From positions 78,716 through 142,715 of the forward strand of contig NZ_MIJY01000002.1 in NCBI RefSeq assembly GCF_001730305.1: a stretch of DNA of 64,000 nt, read 5' to 3'. This DNA is from Enterococcus termitis. Lineage in GTDB: Bacteria; Bacillota; Bacilli; Lactobacillales; Enterococcaceae. The notes beneath the pieces are model-generated. The model was given only the letters and a program-made list of their open reading frames with translations, searched no databases and was not told the origin of the DNA. Below, in pieces: positions 21,609 through 30,183 of the stretch (within the stretch, counting starts at the first letter, position 1; every line of letters starts with the position of its first letter). A program made the translations under genes and the position numbers.

Positions 21609-21950
21609 ATGAAAAAAGTAGAAGCAATCATTCAATTAGAAAAGTTGGAAGAATTAAAATGGAGCTTAGATAAAAATTTTGATACGACAGGGATGACTGT
21701 GACCCAAGTCTTAGGTTGCGGTAATCAAAAAGGCTTAAAGGAATATGTACGTGGTCAAGAAATCATTACGACTCTACTACCAAAGATCAATGTCAGTTTT
21801 GTTGTTTTAGATGAAGAAGTAGACACGATCGTTGCGTTGATTTTAGCTATCTGTCAAACAGGAGAAGTTGGGGACGGAAAAATTTTTGTTTCTTCAATAG
21901 AAGAAGCGATTCGAATTAGAACAGGCGAACGAGGAAAAGAAGCAATATAG
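21609..21950 (+). CDS. glnK: PII nitrogen regulatory protein (GlnK type)
   Basis: A 113-residue PII signalling protein expected to bind the Amt trimer and sense ADP/ATP and 2-oxoglutarate. The signature GDGKIFVSSIEEAIRIRTGERG is intact near the C-terminus. In the T-loop the position of the uridylylated Tyr51 of E. coli is Ile (GQEIITT), so control by uridylylation is unlikely, as is common in Firmicutes. AGGAGG precedes the start. Confidence 0.95.
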   Translation: MKKVEAIIQLEKLEELKWSLDKNFDTTGMTVTQVLGCGNQKGLKEYVRGQEIITTLLPKINVSFVVLDEEVDTIVALILAICQTGEVGDGKIFVSSIEEAIRIRTGERGKEAI

Positions 21951-22035
21951 CTTAAAAAGTAAGCAAGGTTACAGAATTCAGCTCCGAGAGGTAAGTTGAA
22001 GAAGTGAATTTTTATTACCGTTTATTCGGATTTCA

Positions 22036-22087
22036 GGTGAGTAGGATATGACTCGAAGAGTGATGTCCCGCTCATCTTTTTTTATTT
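22036..22087 (+). terminator. Terminator after glnK; repeat-family hairpin
   Basis: GGTGAGTAGGATATGACTC, loop GAA, then GAGTGATGTCCCGCTCAT and a run of T. The stem resembles the galR terminator. The upstream flank ACCGTTTATTCGGATTTC is the inverse of the element beside other terminators here. Confidence 0.85.
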
Positions 22088-22116
22088 TCCAGGCTATTTT
22101 CTGGAATCAGCTATAG

Positions 22117-22145
22117 TTGATAATGAACAAACGTTCGTATATAAT
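22117..22145 (+). promoter_or_regulatory. Promoter with LexA/SOS-type box before the HD gene and dinB
   Basis: TTGATA (22117-22122) and TATAAT (22140-22145) are 17 bp apart. TGAACAAACGTTCG (22124-22137) fills the spacer and matches the Gram-positive LexA (DinR) box CGAAC-N4-GTTCG except at its first base. The placement would block RNA polymerase, so SOS control of the operon containing DNA polymerase IV is well supported. Confidence 0.8.
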
Positions 22146-22182
22146 GGATATAATAATAAGGAAAAGATCAGGAGAGTAGTCG

Positions 22183-23160
22183 ATGATAGTTGGAGATAGT
22201 TTATATGGGGATGTTGAAATAGAAGAAGTTCTTGAAAAATTGATCTTATCTGATGAGATCCAGCGTTTGAAAGATGTACATATGGCGGGGCCTGCTTTTT
22301 TACTCAACCCTTTATGGAATGAGACACGTTACGAACATTCGATTGGTGTTATGTTGTTGATCAGAAAATTAGGCGGTTCACTTGAAGAGCAGATCGCGGG
22401 CTTGCTTCACGATGTATCTCATACTGCTTTTTCACATGTGATCGATTTAGCTTTAGAAAATGAAGCAGATGATTATCATGAACATATCAAGTCTGAATTA
22501 CTTACACAATCAACGATCCCTGAATTGTTGTTAACATATGGCTATGATTATGAAGAGCTGCTAGTTGACGATACGAAATGGACACTTCTAGAGCAATCAG
22601 CGCCGTTATTGTGTTGCGATCGTATCGATTATACCCTAAGAGAAGTCCAGCGTTATTTTGATGTACCTGTTTCTGAAATAAAGCAATTTTTACAAGATAT
22701 CAAAATAGTTGAAGGGAAAATCGTATTAAGAACAACCAAGTGGGCACTTTGGTTTATCGATCAGTATCGAAAAGTAGTGATTGACTTTTTTTATGATCCC
22801 AAAAATATTTGCAGCTATGAATGGATGGCTGATATTATTCGCCTTGCTTTAGCTGATCATCTGATTTCATTAGCTGATTTGATGGTGACAGATTCAGCAT
22901 TTATGCAAACGATTCGAGCAATTGATTCACCGAATATTCAACAACTGATTCAAAAGTTAGAGGCTCCAGTTTCTTGTCTCCGTTGTACAGAAGAGGATTC
23001 CTATGATATTTATCAAAAAAAGAAAACCCGAGTTGTTGATCCATTGATTGTGAGAGATGGGAAATTAATTGCAGTATCGTTGGTTTCAGATGAAGCAAAA
23101 GAAAAAATCGAGCAGCTACGCTCTGATAGTGAAAAAGGGATTTATCTTAAGATTACGTAA
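22183..23160 (+). CDS. HD-domain phosphohydrolase
   Basis: A 325-residue HD-superfamily protein. Metal ligands are seen in RYEHSIG, GLLHDVSHTAFSH (HD doublet near residue 75) and CCDRIDYT. The family includes dNTP triphosphohydrolases and other nucleotide phosphohydrolases; the substrate here is unknown. GGAGAG precedes the ATG. dinB begins 39 bp downstream and no terminator intervenes. The LexA-type box in its promoter suggests a role in the DNA-damage response. Confidence 0.85.
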   Translation: MIVGDSLYGDVEIEEVLEKLILSDEIQRLKDVHMAGPAFLLNPLWNETRYEHSIGVMLLIRKLGGSLEEQIAGLLHDVSHTAFSHVIDLALENEADDYHEHIKSELLTQSTIPELLLTYGYDYEELLVDDTKWTLLEQSAPLLCCDRIDYTLREVQRYFDVPVSEIKQFLQDIKIVEGKIVLRTTKWALWFIDQYRKVVIDFFYDPKNICSYEWMADIIRLALADHLISLADLMVTDSAFMQTIRAIDSPNIQQLIQKLEAPVSCLRCTEEDSYDIYQKKKTRVVDPLIVRDGKLIAVSLVSDEAKEKIEQLRSDSEKGIYLKIT

Positions 23161-23199
23161 TAGTCGTTTAGTCAAGTTTGAGTGAAGGGAGAGAGTACG

Positions 23200-24324
23200 A
23201 TGATCAGTGAATTACGTTTTCCCTTGAAAAAGGATACATCGCGTAAAATCATTCATATTGATATGGATGCCTTTTTTGCCTCAGTTGAAGAACGTGATCA
23301 TCCCGAATTGGTTGGTCACCCGTTGGTCATCGCTCGTCATCCCAGTGATACAGGCGGCAAGGGCGTTGTGACTACGGCAAACTATGAAGCTAGAAAGTTC
23401 GGCATCCATTCTGCTATGAGTGCTCAAAAGGCCTTTGAGCTTTGTCCTCAGGCTATTTTTAAAGCTGGTAATCATCAAAAATATTCTGAAATTTCTCAGC
23501 AGATCCGTGCTATTTTTCGTAGATACACAGATGTGATTGAGCCAGTTTCGATCGATGAGGCTTATTTAGATGTTACTGTCAATAAAATCAATAGTAGATC
23601 AGCAATCAAAATCGCTAAGCTGATTCAATTTGATATTTGGAACGAGCTGCACTTAACTTGTTCGGCGGGTGTCAGCTACAATAAATTTTTGGCAAAATTG
23701 GCTTCCGATTTTCAAAAACCTAAAGGCTTGACTGTGGTGATGCCTGATGAAGCAGAAGCGTTTTTGAAAGCTTTGCCGATTGAAAAATTTCACGGTGTGG
23801 GGAAAAAGACTGTTCCTAAAATGCATGATATGGGCATTTTTACAGGAGCCGATCTTTACGATAAAGCTGAAATGGAATTGATCCGCGCATTTGGTAAAAT
23901 GGGCTATTCGCTGTATCGAAAAGTGCGCGGCATCCATGATTCGCCAGTAAATATCACAAGAGATCGTAAATCAGTGGGTAAAGAACATACCTATGGGACG
24001 CCATTGACTACCCAAGCTCAAGTAACTGCCCAATTACGACAACTGGCAGAACGAGTTGAAGCATCTTTAGAACATGTTCAAAAGCATGGGAAAACAGTTG
24101 TTTTAAAAGTACGGTATGCAGATTATACAACAGTGACCAGACGTCAAACTTTACCAGAATATATTTCAAAAAAGGAGGAATTATTTTATCAGGCGAACTT
24201 GATTTGGGAAGAAGTTCTAGGCTTGGAACAAGGGATTCGTTTGTTAGGAATAACGCTAACCAATTTAGATCCGATGGCATACGAAAATATTGTTTTACCT
24301 CTATGGGAAAACGATGAAAAATAA
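23200..24324 (+). CDS. dinB: DNA polymerase IV
   Basis: Y-family translesion polymerase of 374 residues. It has the palm motif HIDMDAFFASVEERD, the catalytic SIDEAYLDVT, helix-hairpin-helix region (FHGVGKKTVPKMHDMG) and a little-finger domain. The start ATG 23200 is preceded by AAGGGAGAG; a longer frame from GTG 23182 overlaps that site. It is the second gene of the operon with the LexA-type promoter box, which fits SOS induction. Confidence 0.96.
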   Translation: MISELRFPLKKDTSRKIIHIDMDAFFASVEERDHPELVGHPLVIARHPSDTGGKGVVTTANYEARKFGIHSAMSAQKAFELCPQAIFKAGNHQKYSEISQQIRAIFRRYTDVIEPVSIDEAYLDVTVNKINSRSAIKIAKLIQFDIWNELHLTCSAGVSYNKFLAKLASDFQKPKGLTVVMPDEAEAFLKALPIEKFHGVGKKTVPKMHDMGIFTGADLYDKAEMELIRAFGKMGYSLYRKVRGIHDSPVNITRDRKSVGKEHTYGTPLTTQAQVTAQLRQLAERVEASLEHVQKHGKTVVLKVRYADYTTVTRRQTLPEYISKKEELFYQANLIWEEVLGLEQGIRLLGITLTNLDPMAYENIVLPLWENDEK

Positions 24325-24386
24325 AGCTAAGATTTCGTTAGATGTGATTTTTTATGCTAAACTCCATAATAAAGGTGGGGAACTAA

Positions 24387-25799
24387 ATGAGTAAAATAGT
24401 TATGTGGTTTCGTAAAGATCTTCGCTTAGATGATAATACTGCATTCAGCCATTTGTTAAAGCAAAGTAAAGAAACAGATGAGGTTATGTGTATCTTTCAA
24501 CTGAACCCAAGTCAGTTTATAAAAAAGAGTTACAATCATGATGCTTTCTTTTTAAGCGTGCAGACATTTTATAAAGAGCTTAGAAAAAGACAGATTCCGC
24601 TTCATTTTTTATATGGAGATCCAGAAGAAAATTTTACAGCTTTAAAAGAAACTTTTGATGATTGGGATGCTGTATATTTCAATAAAGATGAACGAGGATT
24701 TGGTAGAGTAAGAGATCAAAAACTGGCAGACTTTTTTGAGCAGCACCAGATTCAAATACATGCATATCAAGATAGTCACTTGCATGGTGTTGAAGAAATC
24801 ACAAAGCCTACTGGTGAGAGCTATAAAGTATTTACACCGTATTATAAGCAATGGCAGTTGCGGTCTAAGAGACCTTACAAAAAACAGCAGGTGATCGAAA
24901 GAATTTTCCCTGAAATTGGTCATCCATTATTTGATGAAGGGAAAAAGCAATTCAATGAAATCATAAAACAAATAAAATTACCTTTTGATTATGAATGTGG
25001 TGAAACAGTAGCAGAGGATTATTTGAAAAAATTTATAACGAATGGCTTGCATGAGTACCAAAGTAAACGAGACTATCCATTAGCAGATCAAACTAGCAAA
25101 TTATCTCGATTTCTGAGAACGGGTGAATTATCTATTCGTAAAGTATGGCATGCCATTCAAGCAGAACCAGAATCAACTGGCCGTCAAACATTTATCTCTG
25201 AACTTTGCTGGCGGGATTTTTATAATATGATCTATTTTAATCATCCAAAGCAAAAGGATCAAGAAATCAAAGAGCAGTACCGTGAGCTTCAATGGCATTA
25301 TGATGAGCAGCTATTTGAAAAGTGGCGGGAAGGAAAAACAGGATATCCAATCGTCGATGCAGGCATGAGGCAGCTTAATCAGACTGGCTGGATGCACAAT
25401 CGCTTACGTATGATCGTGGCTTCTTTTTTGACAAAAGATTTAATGATCGATTGGCGAATGGGGGAACGCTATTTTCAAGAAAAATTGATTGATTATGATT
25501 CTGCCAGTAACATCGGCGGCTGGCAATGGGCTGCTTCAACTGGAACAGATGCAGTTCCGTATTTTCGGATTTTTAATCCTACGACTCAAGGCGAAAAGTT
25601 TGATCCAACTGGGGCTTTTATTCGAATGTACCTTCCAGAGTTAAATGATTTGCCGAATGAATATATTCATTGTCCAAGTAAAATGTCAAAAAAAGTGCAA
25701 GAATCTCTAGGCTTTTATTTGGGCGATCATTATCCTAAACCCATGGTGGATCATCAAAAGATTCGTCCTGAAATACTTGCTTTTTTTAAAAACAGTTAA
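24387..25799 (+). CDS. phr: Deoxyribodipyrimidine photolyase
   Basis: Light-dependent repair of cyclobutane pyrimidine dimers. The 470-residue protein has the N-terminal antenna-binding Rossmann domain (MWFRKDLRLDDNTAF) and the C-terminal FAD domain with the class I signatures GYPIVDAGMRQLNQTGWMHNR and IGGWQWAASTGTDAVPYFRIFNP. AAAGGTGGGG precedes the ATG. It lies 62 bp after dinB and may be read through from the SOS promoter or have its own promoter. Confidence 0.95.
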   Translation: MSKIVMWFRKDLRLDDNTAFSHLLKQSKETDEVMCIFQLNPSQFIKKSYNHDAFFLSVQTFYKELRKRQIPLHFLYGDPEENFTALKETFDDWDAVYFNKDERGFGRVRDQKLADFFEQHQIQIHAYQDSHLHGVEEITKPTGESYKVFTPYYKQWQLRSKRPYKKQQVIERIFPEIGHPLFDEGKKQFNEIIKQIKLPFDYECGETVAEDYLKKFITNGLHEYQSKRDYPLADQTSKLSRFLRTGELSIRKVWHAIQAEPESTGRQTFISELCWRDFYNMIYFNHPKQKDQEIKEQYRELQWHYDEQLFEKWREGKTGYPIVDAGMRQLNQTGWMHNRLRMIVASFLTKDLMIDWRMGERYFQEKLIDYDSASNIGGWQWAASTGTDAVPYFRIFNPTTQGEKFDPTGAFIRMYLPELNDLPNEYIHCPSKMSKKVQESLGFYLGDHYPKPMVDHQKIRPEILAFFKNS

Positions 25800-25824
25800 C
25801 TCGTTGGCAGACTAAAATAAGAAA

Positions 25825-25867
25825 ATGGAGCAGAATCTTTAGTTTTAAAGCAAAGATTCTGCTCCAT
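25825..25867 (-). terminator. Terminator whose stem includes the last codons of the SDR gene
   Basis: ATGGAGCAGAATCTTT pairs perfectly over 16 bp with AAAGATTCTGCTCCAT around an 11-nt loop. On the minus strand a T-rich tract follows. One arm is the coding sequence for the end of the dehydrogenase (25845 upward). Confidence 0.8.
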
Positions 25868-26618
25868 CAATATATAGTTCAGTTCCAGTAATATTTTCTG
25901 CTGCTTCACTTGCTAAAAAAAATACTGCTTCAGCGACTTGCTTTGCTGTACCTGTTTCTTTTTTTAAGGGGCGATTTCCTTCTGGATATTCAACCTTTAT
26001 TTGAACTTCTTTTAAGGTTTCAGCATAAGTGGTTTGCTCATTGATCGCCGTATCGATAGCACCTGGACAAATAGCATTAACTCGGATATTGTAACGGGCT
26101 AACTCTAAGGCTGCCATTTTTGTAAAGGCGATTTGTCCAGCTTTTGAAGTACTGTAGGCAGAGGCACCAAAATTATTGAAAATCCTTGTTCCGTTAATCG
26201 AACTTGTTATGATGATTGAGCCACCATTTTCTTTCAAATGAGGAATGACAAATTTAGTGCAAAGAAAAGTGCTTCTTAAATTGGTCTTCAGTGTTTGATC
26301 CCATTCGTCTATGGATAAGGACTCAATGGGAGCCCAGGTTCCATTGATCCCAGCATTACTGAAAAAGACATCCAGCCCATGTAAGCTTTCTGTTAACGCA
26401 TCAAGTGCTGCTTTTAAGTCTACTTCGTTGGTTACATCGACACTGCGGCAAAAACAATCTTGTCCGTCTTTTTTTAATTCTTTAGCGATCTTTTTCAATT
26501 TTGCTTGATCTGCATCAATTAAACCGACAGAAAATCCTTTTTTAAAAAATAATTTAGCAGCCGCATAACCAATTCCGGAGGCGGCACCAGTGATAATGAT
26601 CTTTTTGGGTGAACGCAT
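25845..26618 (-). CDS. SDR-family oxidoreductase
   Basis: A classical short-chain dehydrogenase of 257 residues. The cofactor motif TGAASGIGYA is near residue 11, NAGI(N)G near 90, the catalytic Ser in TSSINGT and YSTSK (YxxxK) near 157, then CPGAIDT. D-ADQ after the second strand suggests NAD(H) preference. The substrate is not identifiable. It is transcribed against photolyase and shares the hairpin between them. AAAGGAT precedes the start. Confidence 0.9.
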   Translation of the reverse strand: MRSPKKIIITGAASGIGYAAAKLFFKKGFSVGLIDADQAKLKKIAKELKKDGQDCFCRSVDVTNEVDLKAALDALTESLHGLDVFFSNAGINGTWAPIESLSIDEWDQTLKTNLRSTFLCTKFVIPHLKENGGSIIITSSINGTRIFNNFGASAYSTSKAGQIAFTKMAALELARYNIRVNAICPGAIDTAINEQTTYAETLKEVQIKVEYPEGNRPLKKETGTAKQVAEAVFFLASEAAENITGTELYIDGAESLL

Positions 26619-26779
26619 AGCAGTCTATCCTTTCAAAAAAATTTTTGTCTTAATAACGAAGAAGGGTTGTTTGATTTATTGTAATATAGCAGCTAAAGGA
26701 GTGCTAGCGATATGATCAAAGAAGCCTTGACCGCAACTTTACTAGTCGTATTCCAGAATCTTAAATTTCAAGTAAGTGA

Positions 26780-26898
26780 TGAGACAAAAAAATACGAAAC
26801 AAAACGAAAAATCAGTTTTGTTTCGTACTTAAAACGTAATAAACGGTGGCTAGAAGCTAGATTCCTCACAACTGGAGTAAAACTCGATGTTTGTCTCA
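26780..26898. repeat. Compound inverted repeat with nrdG terminator; dispersed repeat family member
   Basis: An outer pair, TGAGACAAA (26780-26788) with TTTGTCTCA (26890-26898), encloses a 13-bp perfect stem TACGAAACAAAAC (26793-26805)/GTTTTGTTTCGTA (26815-26827). On the minus strand the inner stem is followed by seven T and ends nrdD-nrdG. Inside lies TAAAACGTAATAAACGGT, shared with the sequence beside the galR terminator. The whole gap 26619-26926 holds no convincing gene; a 72-codon frame on the plus strand runs through the repeat. Confidence 0.7.
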
Positions 26899-26926
26899 AC
26901 CTCAAACACTGTCGTCTCATCTTTTG

Positions 26927-27529
26927 TTAAATGAGATCCGCTTTTTTGATTTGTTCATATGCTTGTTCACCATCATGACATTTTGACCAAATTACAGCTT
27001 GACCGCAAGCCAACGATTTTTTTACATCAATGATTCGTTGATTACTACTCCCTCGAAATTGTAAATTCAAGTTTTTCTTCGATAATTCAAAACGGCCATC
27101 CACTAAAATATCAATTTTATTTAATAACTCTAATTTGTCAGCAGAATCCAGCAATAGTTCTTCAAAAGTATATCCTGACCAAGACCAAATATCTTTCTTC
27201 GTACCAAATTCTTTGTGGACACGATCGACGACAGCTAAGCAAACAGATGTATTTAAAAATGGCTCTCCGCCTAATAAAGTCAACCCCTGAACATAATCAT
27301 GAGAGAGGTCTTCAATGATTTTGTCTTCTAGTTCTTTCGTAAATGGGGTGCCGTAACGAAAGTTTTGTACTGCTTGATTAAAGCAACCTTCACAGGCAAA
27401 TAAGCAGCCGCTTACGTATAAGCTGTTTCGCACACCTTCACCATCAACAAAGTTAAATGCTTTATAATCAGCGATATAATTTTGACTAAGCTCATCAGCT
27501 AACCATTCGTGGGGCTTAGGATTTCTCAT
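26927..27529 (-). CDS. nrdG: Anaerobic ribonucleotide reductase activating protein
   Basis: Radical-SAM enzyme that generates the glycyl radical on NrdD. The 200-residue protein has the 4Fe-4S motif GCLFACEGC (CxxxCxxC) near residue 41 and the LLGGEPFL glycine-rich segment that binds SAM. AGAAGGATG precedes the start. It is downstream of nrdD, separated by about 150 bp with marked RNA secondary structure, and ends at a strong terminator. Confidence 0.95.
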   Translation of the reverse strand: MRNPKPHEWLADELSQNYIADYKAFNFVDGEGVRNSLYVSGCLFACEGCFNQAVQNFRYGTPFTKELEDKIIEDLSHDYVQGLTLLGGEPFLNTSVCLAVVDRVHKEFGTKKDIWSWSGYTFEELLLDSADKLELLNKIDILVDGRFELSKKNLNLQFRGSSNQRIIDVKKSLACGQAVIWSKCHDGEQAYEQIKKADLI

Positions 27530-27597
27530 GGATCATCCTTCTTTCAAATAAAAACTTGAAGATCTATTTATTTCAGCACCTAAATAACTCTTTCAAT

Positions 27598-27652
27598 CTT
27601 AAGGAGTAAAACTCCTGCGATAAAAAGCATCGCAAAATTTTCCTTCCTTAAG
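27598..27652 (-). promoter_or_regulatory. Structured leader between nrdD and nrdG
   Basis: CTTAAGGA (27598-27605) can pair with TCCTTAAG (27645-27652), enclosing a GCGAT/ATCGC hairpin (27617-27633). The GGAGT at 27603-27607 can instead pair with ACTCC (27611-27615), which would break the outer stem. The two folds exclude each other. No T run follows, so this looks like an RNA processing or translation-control element. Its function is unknown. Confidence 0.4.
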
Positions 27653-27682
27653 CTTCAAGAGCTACCCGGAGCTTTCTGCTTT

Positions 27683-29875
27683 TTATTTCATATGTTTTAC
27701 GCGTGAAGAGATTTCTTTATGGCGTCCGTGGACCATGGGTCTTGCTTGCGGGTTACCAAGGTAACCGCAGGTACGTTTTACGACATCACATGATTTAGGA
27801 TCGTGGTTGCCGCATTGTGGACATTCAAATCCGCGTTCTGTTGGATTGAAGTCTCCTTCAAATCCGCATTCGTAACAATGATCGATCGGAGTATTTGTTC
27901 CTAGATAGCCGACACGGTCATAGGCATAATCCCAAACAGATTCCAGCGCTTTAGGATTTTGTTGTAAAACAGGATATTCACAATAATGGATAAATCCACC
28001 AGAACAATATTGCGGATAATCTTTTTCAAAATCTAGTTTTTCAAACGGCGTTGGATTTTTACGCACATCATAGTGGAAGCTGTTTGTGTAGTATTCTTTA
28101 TCCGTGACATTTTCCACTAATCCAAATTTTTCAGTGTCTAATCGACAGAAACGGTCAGTTAAGCTTTCACTTGGTGTTGAATAGACGCTAAAATGATAGC
28201 CATAATCATTGCCCCATTGATCTGCATGAGCTTTTAAATCTTTAAGGATAGCAAGCGTGAAATCTTTTGCTTCAGAATTTTTTTCCCACTCTCCGCCATA
28301 AAAAGCAGCAGCAACTTCGTATAAACCAATATAACCTAATGAAACAGTCGCACGTTTATTTTTGAACAATTCGTTAACGGAATCTTTTCTAGATAAACGT
28401 TTGCCGAAAGCACCATACATATATAGGATTGGTGCATTGGCTGGAATCGCTTCTTTACAACGTTCAACTCGATAAACTAAAGCGTCTTTCATAGTGTCTA
28501 AACGTTCTTCTAAAAGAGACCAGAATTTATTTACATCTCCATTCGCTTCCATTGCGATTCTAGGCAGATTCAATGTAACGACACCAAGGTTCATACGACC
28601 AACATTGATTTCTTCACCTTGTTCATCTTTCCAGCCTTGTAAGAACGAGCGACAGCCCATGGGAACTTTGAAGCTGCCAGTTAAGTCGACGATTTTGTCA
28701 TAGCTTAAAACATCTGGATACATCCGTTTTGTGGCGCATTCTAAGGCAAGTTGTTTCACATCGTAGTTTGGATCAGTTTCATTTAAGTTGACGCCGCGTT
28801 TTAAGGTGAAAATCAGTTTAGGGAAAATAGCCGTACGTTTTTCACTACCTAAGCCATTGATTCTAATTTGGAGAATCGCTTTTTGAATTTCACGCTCAAA
28901 CCAGTTCAAACCCAAACCAAAGCCTAGAGAAGTGAACGGTGTTTGTCCATTTGATGTGAAGAGCGTATTGATTTCATATTCTAAACTTTGCATTGCATCA
29001 TAGATATCTTTTCTAGTCTTTGATTTTGCAAATTCTTCTTGGCGTTCTGTTCCATCGATCCATTCTTTGGCATCTGCAAGATGTTTTTCATAGTTTAATT
29101 CAGCAAAGGGTGCCAGTAATTCATCTACCCGATCAGCAGAACAACCGCCATATTGGCTAGAGGCAACGTTTGCGATGATTTGAGAAATTTGAGCAGTAGC
29201 TGTTTGGATCGATTTAGGCGATTCAACTTCTGCATTTCCAATTTTGAAACCATTATTTAACATGCCTTTGAAATCGATTAGGCAGCAATTCGTCATTGGT
29301 GTATACGGATGATAATCTAAATCATGGTAATGGATATCACCTTTTTGATGTGCATTGGCAACATGAGGAGGAAGCATTTTTAACCCAATCGACTTGCCTA
29401 CGATACCTGCAGTTAAGTCACGTTGAGTATTGAAAACATCACTATCTTTATTGGCGTTTTCATTGACAACAGTTTGGTCCTTGTTGATCAATTTACCGAT
29501 GGTGAAATTGATATCTGTCGATTTACTACGCTCAAAATCACGTCGTGTCCGATAATTGATATATTCTTCTGCAAGTTCATATTCATTTTTAGCCAGTAAA
29601 ATATGCTCAACAATGTTTTGGATTTCATAAATTTTGACATTATCAGTAAATCGATCAGATATTTCTTGATCGATTCGTTCCACGATCTCTTGAATACGCT
29701 CATGAGCAAGTGGATCTAATGAACCACGGATTTTTTGTTCAGCTTTGATCAAAGCTTCGTAAATCTTCTGGTCATTAAAATCAACTAAACGCCCATCTCT
29801 TTTGACTATCTTCATCGTGTGTAATGGCGAATCAGTAGCACCCACGTCATTTTTAGTTTGCTTAATCTCCATCAT
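27683..29875 (-). CDS. nrdD: Anaerobic ribonucleoside-triphosphate reductase
   Basis: Class III ribonucleotide reductase that makes dNTPs without oxygen. The 730-residue protein has an N-terminal ATP-cone domain (KIVKRDGRLVDFNDQKI, about residues 23-110), the catalytic barrel, a C-terminal zinc site (CYECGF and CPQCGNHD) and the glycyl-radical segment RTCGYLGNP close to the end. GAGGAG lies 11 nt before the first of two adjacent ATG codons. Two NrdR boxes and a promoter lie just upstream. Confidence 0.97.
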   Translation of the reverse strand: MMEIKQTKNDVGATDSPLHTMKIVKRDGRLVDFNDQKIYEALIKAEQKIRGSLDPLAHERIQEIVERIDQEISDRFTDNVKIYEIQNIVEHILLAKNEYELAEEYINYRTRRDFERSKSTDINFTIGKLINKDQTVVNENANKDSDVFNTQRDLTAGIVGKSIGLKMLPPHVANAHQKGDIHYHDLDYHPYTPMTNCCLIDFKGMLNNGFKIGNAEVESPKSIQTATAQISQIIANVASSQYGGCSADRVDELLAPFAELNYEKHLADAKEWIDGTERQEEFAKSKTRKDIYDAMQSLEYEINTLFTSNGQTPFTSLGFGLGLNWFEREIQKAILQIRINGLGSEKRTAIFPKLIFTLKRGVNLNETDPNYDVKQLALECATKRMYPDVLSYDKIVDLTGSFKVPMGCRSFLQGWKDEQGEEINVGRMNLGVVTLNLPRIAMEANGDVNKFWSLLEERLDTMKDALVYRVERCKEAIPANAPILYMYGAFGKRLSRKDSVNELFKNKRATVSLGYIGLYEVAAAFYGGEWEKNSEAKDFTLAILKDLKAHADQWGNDYGYHFSVYSTPSESLTDRFCRLDTEKFGLVENVTDKEYYTNSFHYDVRKNPTPFEKLDFEKDYPQYCSGGFIHYCEYPVLQQNPKALESVWDYAYDRVGYLGTNTPIDHCYECGFEGDFNPTERGFECPQCGNHDPKSCDVVKRTCGYLGNPQARPMVHGRHKEISSRVKHMK

Positions 29876-29910
29876 TTACTACCCATCTCCTCATAAATTA
29901 TTCCTTCACT

Positions 29911-29939
29911 ATCATAAAACAATTCCTTGAAACTTTCAA
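29911..29939 (-). promoter_or_regulatory. nrdD promoter
   Basis: On the minus strand, TTGAAA (29939-29934) and TATGAT (29916-29911) are 17 bp apart, 36 bp before the nrdD start. The proximal NrdR box overlaps the -35. Confidence 0.7.
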
Positions 29940-29952
29940 CTATATATAGTGT
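29937..29952. promoter_or_regulatory. NrdR box, promoter-proximal
   Basis: CAACTATATATAGTGT contains the 12-bp palindrome ACTATATATAGT and matches the NrdR-box consensus (ACA-CWATATATWG-TGT type). It overlaps the -35 of the nrdD promoter, which fits repression by NrdR. Confidence 0.85.
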
Positions 29953-29978
29953 CATATTTTTATTTTCTATCACTTGAA

Positions 29979-29994
29979 CAACTATATATAGTGT
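29979..29994. promoter_or_regulatory. NrdR box, distal
   Basis: An identical 16-bp copy of the proximal box, 42 bp away (four helical turns), as expected for tandem NrdR sites. The rest of the gap 29995-30183 holds no gene; it contains TTGTG-N8-CACAA (30038-30055), which may relate to the ABC transporter that follows. Confidence 0.85.
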
Positions 29995-30183
29995 TTATTA
30001 AAAATGAAAAAAGAATGAAAACGACTGCCTAAAAGGTTTGTGGAAATTGTCACAACATTTCAGTACAAAAACGAAGAACTTTATAAAAATTTTTTTATCA
30101 TTACTTAATTGTAAGAGGAATCGATGTTCACCGGCCCAAAATATTGGTAGAATAGGAACAATGAATAAACTGGAGCGAATAAG

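Noticed and set aside
26712..26930. 72-codon plus-strand frame with an AAAGGAG-like ribosome site
   Set aside because: Most of it runs through the compound inverted repeat and nrdG terminator. The translation looks like repeat sequence and ends over the nrdG stop.
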